The notes under the pieces were generated by a model that saw only the letters and a program-made list of their open reading frames with translations, was not told where the DNA came from and did not search any database. A stretch of 64,000 bases of DNA. Source: Eucommia ulmoides (lineage: Eukaryota > Streptophyta > Magnoliopsida > Garryales > Eucommiaceae). Of this stretch, positions 56,930-64,000 are shown piece after piece. Every line of letters begins with the position of its first letter. The first letter of the stretch is position 1. Made by a program: the position numbers and the translations under genes. The DNA lies in contig CM028338.1 in NCBI GenBank assembly GCA_016647705.1, positions 36,275,176-36,339,175 of the forward strand, in the 5' to 3' direction.

Positions 56930-58639
56930 AGGAAATGTGATGGCTCCTGTCCGTATGAACTCCCGGATCTTGTCTTTTAGCTGAAAGCACTGCTCTGTTG
57001 CATATCCTCTGGTTCCCGAGTGGTATTCACAGAAAGCATTTGAAGAAGCTACTTTACTCACAGGTTTAACTTCATAGAATGGAAAGGGTGTCAGTATCCC
57101 CTACTTCAAATAACACTGATACAACTCGGTGATTGAGACCGGAAAGTCTAGTGGTTCCTTGTCATCGTTCTGGAAGTTCTCCCAGTAGCACGAGGCATAT
57201 AGCCTTGATGGTATTGGGTTCTTGGCTTTAAGGTGTGGTTAGGAATTTGAGGTGGTAGATTTTGGTTTGGCTGGTATGAGGGTGTTTGGTAGGATTGGGG
57301 ATAATATTGGGGAGTGTGGTTTTGGTAAGGTGGAGGTTCGTTTTGGTAGTAGCGGGGATAGATTTGGGAATAGGGTTGGTTCCAGAGTCAATTTTGAGGG
57401 GAATAGTTGCGATGTTGGTTGTTCTGGTTCAGGTAGTTTTGGGGATAGGAAGCTTGGGGATTGTTTTGGTCGAGGGTTTGTTGGGGGGAAACGATGACAT
57501 CTACCTTATCTTCTCTTTTGTTTGGAGGGGCTGACCTCTTTGTCGGGTCAGGCAAGGCCCCTTTAATCTTTCCATTCCTTATTCCTTCTTCTATTACCTC
57601 GGCTTGTTTGATCACATCGCCGAAGGAAGTCAATACTGTGCTCTATAGATCTCGATAGAACAGAGGCGTCTGGATTGACTTGAATATCTCCAACTGAGCC
57701 TTCTCGCTCAGCCTAGGGATAACTTTGGTAGCTTCCTCTCTCCAACGGGTAGTGTACTTTCGGAAACTTTCATATTTTCTCTTCAATATCTGGTAGAGGG
57801 TATTACAATCTGGCGCAACATCTTTATTGTACATATACTGTTCACAGAAGGCCTCTACCAGATCCTCAAATGTCTTAATCTATGTCAGGTCTAAGGTCAT
57901 GTACCAACTGAGAGTCGGTCCTTTAAACGATCGTTGGAACATCTTCAGGCAAAGGTCTTCGTTCCGAGCATGAACTCCCAACTCCTCCTTATAGATACTG
58001 ACATGCCATTCTGGGGGGCCAGTATCGTCATACTTCGTGAACTCCAGAACTACGAAGTTTTCCAGATACACCACCAGGGGTGGTGCTGACAGCTCTTTGT
58101 ATGCCATTTTTCTGGATGACTTCTCCATTTTTAGTTCTTCTATGGTTTTTTTCCAATTCCTTTATTTTTAGAACCCAGGCTGGAGGGGGTCCATCTTTGT
58201 TTTTGTTTGCGGTTTTAACAGCCAGGGCCGATCGATTGGCATTCAGTTTATTCGGCGGAGTAACGACCCTCTCCAGGTGGATGAAGATCTGGGTTGCGGG
58301 AGTGGCCGAACCTTCAGGTGGAGCCTGATAGATATGCCTCTGGCTAGGGTATACTAGTGCTCCATAGGCGAAAGGATGAGGGCCCATCTAGGGTCCATAG
58401 TCGACTGATCCTGCGAAGTTCAGGCCAACATGGTTAGGATTCAGCACGGAGTTTTCCATCTCGGCACTTGGAGGGTTTCTATTTGGTGATTCAGTCATGG
58501 GAGTTCCACTATACGTGGGAACAGGCACCTCTTGAGGCCAACTAAGTTCGTTGATCATTTCTCTCAGCATGTCAATGGTTTCCAGCATACGAGTCATCTG
58601 GGCCATACGAGGAGATTCGGGATTGCTTTCTGATGTCAT
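56930..58639 (-). pseudogene. Broken gag of Ogre/Tat-like element
   Basis: ATG 58639 opens MTSESNPESPRMAQMTRMLE. An in-frame TAG (58388-58390) is followed at once by the next frame segment (58028-58387). A frameshift leads to NEDLCLKMFQRSFKGPTLSW (about 57900-58128), then YESFRKYTTRWREEATKV (57643-57834), DVIKQAEVIEEGIRNGKIKG (to 57388), a Gln/Asn/Pro/Tyr-rich linker and, after another frameshift, a zinc-finger-like CEYHSGTRGYATEQC (about 57031). This order is that of Tat/Ogre-type Gag (capsid core, linker, CxxH...C finger). Stops and shifts make it non-functional. Confidence 0.8.
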
Positions 58640-59184
58640 CCTGGAGTGAGTCTGGGCTCGGCTACGAGTAAAGACTAGACTTCGAATGGAGAAAATCGGA
58701 ATTCTTTTTCTGGGACCAATTTTCCTATCTTGTCTTGTTCTGTTCTATAACAAGCCCATTTATTAGTCTACGTGGGTTTTAGGTAGCCTTAAAATCCATT
58801 TGAGTTCGAAGTTTTCAATTCTAATAATGACCGATCAAAACAGATAAATATTTGTGAAAATTCTTTCGTTACTTAGTCGGTATTGGAAACTTTGAACTCG
58901 TTTGGTTTTTAAGACTTCTTAAGACAACATCAATCCATCAAGTATGAAACCCTCCCGTCTTGTCTCATAGAATCCCAAGGGGATAATATGGATACTAGAC
59001 GACTGTACTTGTGTCAGAGGGTTTATAACAATAAAAGAGCCCAAGAGAGAAGGAACAAAAGAAAAGAAATAAACATCACAACTTATTGACAAACATAGAA
59101 GGTAAAGATAACAAAAGAAAATATAACATTCGGACATGGAATGGTTGGATTTATTTGGACATATCAGACTCGACCCTTTAATTA

Positions 59185-59202
59185 TCCCCAGTGGAGTCAC
59201 CA
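59185..59202 (-). other. Primer-binding site of Ogre/Tat-like element
   Basis: The minus strand reads TGGTGACTCCACTGGGGA two bases after the LTR end. This type of site is usual for Ogre/Tat elements and is commonly attributed to tRNA-Arg. It shows that 59205-61320 is the 5' LTR. Confidence 0.85.
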
Positions 59203-59204
59203 GC

Positions 59205-61320
59205 TGACACGCCCCGATTTTCTGAAAAGAAAAAAAATAATAAATAATAAATAAACTTAAGGAGAGAGGGTTTTTTAAAGTGCCGGTTTTCTAAAAAAAA
59301 TATACTTAGGTCATTTGAAAAATAAGGAGTCGCCACCTAACATTGGGTTTAAATGGTGTGCTAGTCACCGAATTTTTAGAAAATAATTTAAAAGGCCTAA
59401 GTATAAAATTCACGCAAAAAAAAAATACGGTCAAACCAAAGATTCATTTAAAGGTTTGGGGGTTGGTTACGCTCGGGGAAGGCATTAGGCACCCCAAAAC
59501 GCCCGTCCGAAAATGATACTTTATGTCCAATTAAGTCCAATTAGTTTAGTCTGAGTGTTTTATTTTATTTTGAAATCATTTCCTTCTTATAAAATCTTTT
59601 TGGTATTTTCACAAAGAAGGTGGGACAAGTTTTTTGAATTTTTTGAAATGTTCCCCCAGTATAACCTCTTATCAAATATTAAGGATTCGGTAAGGATGGT
59701 TCCCGGGGGGGGAGGGTATTATGTATGTCTCCGAAAGACTTCTTTAACTTAAATAGGAAAACTAAAATAGATACATGAGATTTGGAAATATGAATACAAA
59801 ACTAACACCTAAATAAGGTTTTTTTTTTATGCAAGAGTGACTAATTTTTTTTTTTGATGATTTAATTTAAATATGTCAATGTAAATTAATATGAATATGG
59901 GAATCGAATAAGGAACACTACATGAATTAATATGATTATACGTGACAATGATTTAATTAAAAAATAGAAGTGGTGCACGTGTCATGACTAGATATGAAAA
60001 AGTAGCTTGGATTTCTTAAAAAAATAAAAAAATAAATAAAAAATAAAAATAACACTATATGTATGAAAAGTGTAAGTGGTGAAAGTGTCCTAAACATGCC
60101 GTCTAAATGATACGAGAAATAAACATAATAAGTGGATGCAAAAAAACCTACTTTGAATTTGCCTGATTAATTTAAAGAAATCCCGTTTTGAAATTCCCTC
60201 AAATCCTATGTATAAGATAATCGAGGGAGATTCGCGGAAACAATTTAGTTGAAATTAATCTTTTTGATATTTTAAAAGAAATCCCACAAAAAATTTACCG
60301 AGGGAAGAGATTTCTTAAAATCATTCGTTTCTAAATTCCACTTGAGCCAAGGAATGGAAACGAGGTCACGGAAAACTCTCCCACGATTTTTCGAATCGTC
60401 AGATTCACTTTAAGGTTTGCAAGGATTAATTTTCACAAATAAAAGATTTTATTATTTTATTTTTATTTTTTATTTCTTACGGTTTTGATAATAAGAATAA
60501 AAATAAATAAAGAAAATACAGAAAAATAAAGAACGGAAATATTTTTCACCTAACGATTGGGGTTTAGGTTTAAGTACGAGAAACCTAACCCGTCATTTTC
60601 ATCGGATGACTTTATTATTTTGTGTTTATGAATTTGAAAACAAAACAAAACAAAATAAAATAAATAATGAAAACGTCATTCACCTAATGATTGGGGGTTA
60701 AGTTTAAGCACGAGAAACCCACTCTGATGTTTTCATCGGATCATCGGACGACAATACATAAATAAATAAATAAATAAAACTAGCATAAATTTAAATTGCG
60801 AAAAGAATAAAATAAACTGAAAGAAGAATTAAAAATTAGAAAAACATATATGTTCTAGGCCAAGAATCTCGATACCCTTATTTTCCTTTCTCGTAGACGG
60901 TTTCCCGAAAGGGCTTTGAGAATCATTCTTCTAAAGGGGGTGACTCCTCTCAATCTTTGAATGTATCTGAAGGGTTTCTCTCTGATTTTTTTTTTTGTCT
61001 AAACTATGAGGATAAGGGTCTTATTTATAGGAAGGATGTGGAGTGAAAAATCATAGAAACCCTAGGAAACCATAGTCCCAATTCAACAAGGAAAAGAAAA
61101 GAAAACCTAAAAGGAAAGGGGAAATGAAACTTAATCCCATTTTGACAAGGAAACCTTTTCTTTTTCATTTTCTTTTTAATTTTATTTCTTTATTATTTTA
61201 TCTTTCTTTTTTTTTTTTTCTTTTTTTTTCTATTTTTTTATTTTTTTGAAAATAAAAATAAAATAACTTTTAACATAAAGCATAAATTTTTTACGGGACG
61301 GTCAAAATGCTGTGTCTACA
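59205..61320 (-). mobile_element. 5' LTR of Ogre/Tat-like retrotransposon
   Basis: The LTR is 2,116 bp. On the minus strand it starts TGTAGACACAGCATTTTGAC (61320) and ends GGGGCGTGTCA (59205). It is similar to 50591-52735 along its length with scattered transitions and small indels. ATAAC at 61321-61325 is the second copy of the target duplication. Confidence 0.9.
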
Positions 61321-61325
61321 ATAAC

Positions 61326-62466
61326 CTTATCTTTTAATATGCTAAAGATTAACCTAATTCTTTTATAGAGAGAATCACAACCTAATTCTTTTTATACCTT
61401 AGGCTTAAGAATTAAACTTCACAGAAACACTCCAACTATTATTTTCCCATGTAAGGATGAAACCTTTACAAATATCTCACAATTGATCCTAATCAGGAAG
61501 AATCATACCTAAACTCTTTTCAACAGGAAAAAAGTAACCTAACTTTTTTGTACTTAGGTAAAGATCAAATCTCAATCTCTTTACCAGAAGAGATTGAAAT
61601 CCAAAGCTACACTTGATTAGACACTCCCAATAGTATCAAATCCGACATACAACTCACCAATTACAATAAATTTATAAGTTCTTCTCACTCGGAGTTTCTA
61701 CCACCTCAAATCAATTTAAACTCAATTAATGTCACGATATTTATTAGTGATAGAATTAAGTGAGGAAAATAAAAATCTGATTATAAAATTAATGCGAGTA
61801 GCACAAAATCGAGCACGTAATAAGATTATCACACAAATCATTTTAAAAGATTTTTTTATGATTTTAAAGTTCAAAAATAATTTCTCATACAATCAATTAA
61901 CCAAGTAAGTGATAATAACAATAAACTTAATTATGAAAATGCTTGGGATGATCTGAACAAAAAAATATAAAAATATGATTATAATAGATGTGAATAGTAC
62001 ATAAATAAGTACGTAATCATATTTTCACCAAAAAATATTTTAAAATAATTTTATGCAATTTAAAGTTCAGAAAACGATTTCACAATATCTAAAAATCCAA
62101 ATAAGCAAAATAATATTTAATCACAACAAAGAATTAAAGCTTAGAACAATCTCACCAAAATATCACCGAAAGAATGAAGATTGAATCGTGATAAAGTTTA
62201 GATCGGTGATGCCAAAATTCACAACACTTTTTCTCAAGAAAAAATCTCACAATTAATTGCTCAATATAATCTCTGAAGGATGACTCTCAAAAAGCTAATG
62301 AACTCAAGGATCTTGATAGAATGATAACTCTCAGAATGGCTCACGAACACTTAGTTCTTAATATCTTATTTTATTATGTGAAATCCGCAGGCCTATATAT
62401 AAGGAATTGAAACAGGCCCTCCAACGACTAGTTTTCAAATGATAAGTATTTAAAAAACACCTATAG
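61326..62466. mobile_element. TGTTGGGCC-family element, right part
   Basis: Continues the element broken at 50590; the order of phrases (AAGGATGAAACCTTTACAAA, TCACTCGGAGTTTCTACCAC, AACTCAATTAATG, CAACGACTAGTTTTCAAATG) matches 3480-4160. It is cut at 62467 by a Tekay-like LTR, so its far end and second target repeat are outside the window. Confidence 0.75.
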
Positions 62467-64000
62467 TGTCACGACCCGTCCCAGACACCTGTCATCTCAG
62501 GACCGGTGTGACGACAATATGACATCACCTATTTCATTTATTATATTCTTATACATTACAAAATTCCGTAAAATTTCTATACAATTTCAACATACAACAT
62601 ATACATAATCATTCACTTTCTTATTGTTCCTCTCAACTCAAATTATTCCCAGATGACTCCACCTAATGCCAGTAGGGGATCGTCTCCCAAAGGATTCACC
62701 TGCGAGTGTACTGCCTTCTTAGTAAAAACCATTTTTAACATAACAACAATACATTTTAAATAATACTACATTTAAATGGATCAAACGTAAATAAATATAT
62801 CCACCACACAGTTGATAAAATCTCCAATATCAAATAAGTAATGAAAGTAAAGTAATATAATTCAGTTTTCAAACACCAAAATCAATAATAAGTCACCCAA
62901 TATATGTATAGAACACCCCAACTCAAACACACATCTCAATTCCATACCCATCGGCTAAGCTATAGTGATCGTTTTAACCTCACGATCGGGAGTTGCAACG
63001 GTACCGTAACCATCCGTAGGATATGCCTTCCTAGCGGACCTAACTGCGTAGATCACCGCCAACCGGACGTCTCCAGAGGCCAATAATATAAATCACCACA
63101 TAATAAGTATCCATCATAAATCACCACCTGCCGGACCACCCTCCGGACAGAACATCATAAACTATGGCATAGTCAATTCAATACTATCATCACCCAATCA
63201 CAAATAATTATCCGTCTACCGGACCACCCTCCGGACAGACCATAATATAAATCATCACCTCATCAATATCGTCAAAATCACCATTGTCCATCTCTTTTTA
63301 ACAAAACCCACTTTTAATTTAAAAATCATGTTTTTCCCACATTTTATTAAAACCACCAAATCCAACAGATTATTTATAAAGTTTCTTTTTTTTTTTTAAA
63401 ACCCAAATATTTCAATGGAAATCCATTTTACCAACTCATCCATAACTGACTTGATCCATATCATTTATAAAAGAAAACACAAATTTCATCATATGTGTAT
63501 ATAAAAATAGTTTGACAAGAAGACAGTACACTCACCTGATATCCGCTTTCGTAAACTTTAACCGACTATCCCCTATCCGAACTTCGGTGCCTGCGAACCT
63601 AACAGTGACAGGGCCTAAGTTAATACTTTTGTATAAAACAAACTAATCACGCCATGAAATCCTAATTTCCTTAATTTCCTATTTTTCATCTTTTATTAAG
63701 AAATATAACTATTCAACTAGTATCGTTTCATTATGGTTTACTATTTATAAACTCTGTTCTTATAAACAATCTCAAGATTTATTATTTTCATTTTATTACT
63801 CTAAGGTTAGAAAACTAAATTTAGAATTCACAAAATAAATTAGAAAGGTTACCCGTTCCGAACCGATCGTGGATTTCCCTAAAATTCTATGTATTTCTGA
63901 TTCTGCTCCCCACCGCCTGAGCGACGTTCCACTGCCTAGGCGAACGAGAGACTGCTTCTCTCTTACTCTCAACTGCACACTGCAGTTTCACTGCCTGAGC
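62467..64000 (-). mobile_element. Minus-strand Tekay-like LTR, cut by window edge
   Basis: On the minus strand the LTR ends ACGGGTCGTGACA at 62467; its start is beyond 64000. It shares with 13669-16263 the blocks AAGAAGGCAGTACACTCGC, GTTGCAACTCCCGAT/GAGGTTAAAACGATCACTAT (62965-63005) and GGCCCTGTCA (about 63610). Where that LTR has CCCC-GNRA-GGGG hairpins, this one has CCGGA-CCACCC-TCCGG units (63131-63146 and 63219-63234). CACTGCCTAGGCGAAC-type palindrome remnants start at about 63907. Confidence 0.78.
63050..63240 (-). repeat. CCGGA/TCCGG hairpin units in right-edge LTR
   Basis: Two exact units (63131-63146 and 63219-63234) have a 5-bp stem and the six-base loop CCACCC, each followed by ACAG. 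A decayed unit (ACCGGACGTCTCC) lies near 63060. They lie next to the conserved GTTGCAACTCCCGAT block, on the same side as the GNRA hairpins of the related LTR. Confidence 0.75.

Larger units (their letters stand above)
52736..59204 (-). mobile_element. Interior of Ogre/Tat-like retrotransposon, pol not recognised
   Basis: Read on the minus strand: primer site (59185-59202), broken gag (about 56930-58639), a stretch split by a solo LTR (54910-56463), then a 3' non-coding part with the motif complementary to GTTGCCTACGTATCTTAGCA (about 53608), a ~60-bp tandem array (52863-53470) and the polypurine tract. Without the solo LTR the interior is about 4.9 kb, too short for full gag-pol. No reverse transcriptase or integrase motif was found. 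It was probably a deleted, non-autonomous copy. Confidence 0.75.

Overview
The window reads as nuclear DNA from a flowering plant, most likely a eudicot. It has one intronless, mitochondrially targeted P-class pentatricopeptide-repeat gene whose protein resembles Arabidopsis At1g80550. The rest is AT-rich, microsatellite-rich and dominated by plant LTR retrotransposons (Athila/Tat-like, Tekay/Del-like and Ogre-like), Mutator-like elements, a Tourist-type MITE and an Au-type SINE. No rRNA, tRNA gene, CRISPR array or organellar block was seen. Layout: bases 1-13668 are a nest of one pol-less Athila/Tat-like family. The best copy is the plus-strand element 7363-12773, which has two LTRs, a primer site, a gag remnant and a near-perfect 5-bp target duplication. 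It sits inside the 5' LTR of an older minus-strand relative (5425-7362 plus 12774-13668). A 2.06-kb LTR-like insertion (3033-5095, duplication AGTAT) interrupts another LTR on the left. Bases 13669-22733 are a Tekay/Del-like element with a tRNA-Met primer site, 2.5-kb LTRs and a decayed interior. Its 3' LTR is cut off and joined to the gag end of a minus-strand Tat-like element (22734-25850). Bases 25851-50153 are the gene-like part. A 5.5-kb Mutator-like element (28242-33764, perfect 10-bp duplication) carries long inverted arms, TATA boxes, splice-donor-like sites and unrecognised ORFs, and it ends about 240 bp upstream of the PPR start codon. After the PPR gene (34014-35450) come a Tourist-like MITE (36054-36561), two more long-TIR elements with 9-bp duplications (37420-39752 and 46455-48185), an Au-like SINE (41685-41845), a G28 tract, and an inverted pair of dispersed repeats (26480-27755 and 43138-44330). 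Bases 50154-64000 are a three-layer nest. A TGTTGGGCC repeat is split by an Ogre-like element (50591-61320, duplication ATAAC, gag but no recognised pol), which is itself split by a solo LTR (54910-56463, duplication ATAAT). The right edge is a minus-strand LTR related to the Tekay-like family. The most unusual signal is that the LTRs of two unrelated Ty3 lineages carry clusters of 16-bp palindromes of the form CACCGCC-TA-GGCGGTG. The Tekay-like LTR also has an array of short hairpins (CCCC-GNRA-GGGG). Its diverged relative at the right edge has a different hairpin array at the same place. Only the PPR gene looks like a functional cellular gene; all other coding traces are transposon remnants. 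Positions come from reading by eye, with no database search.
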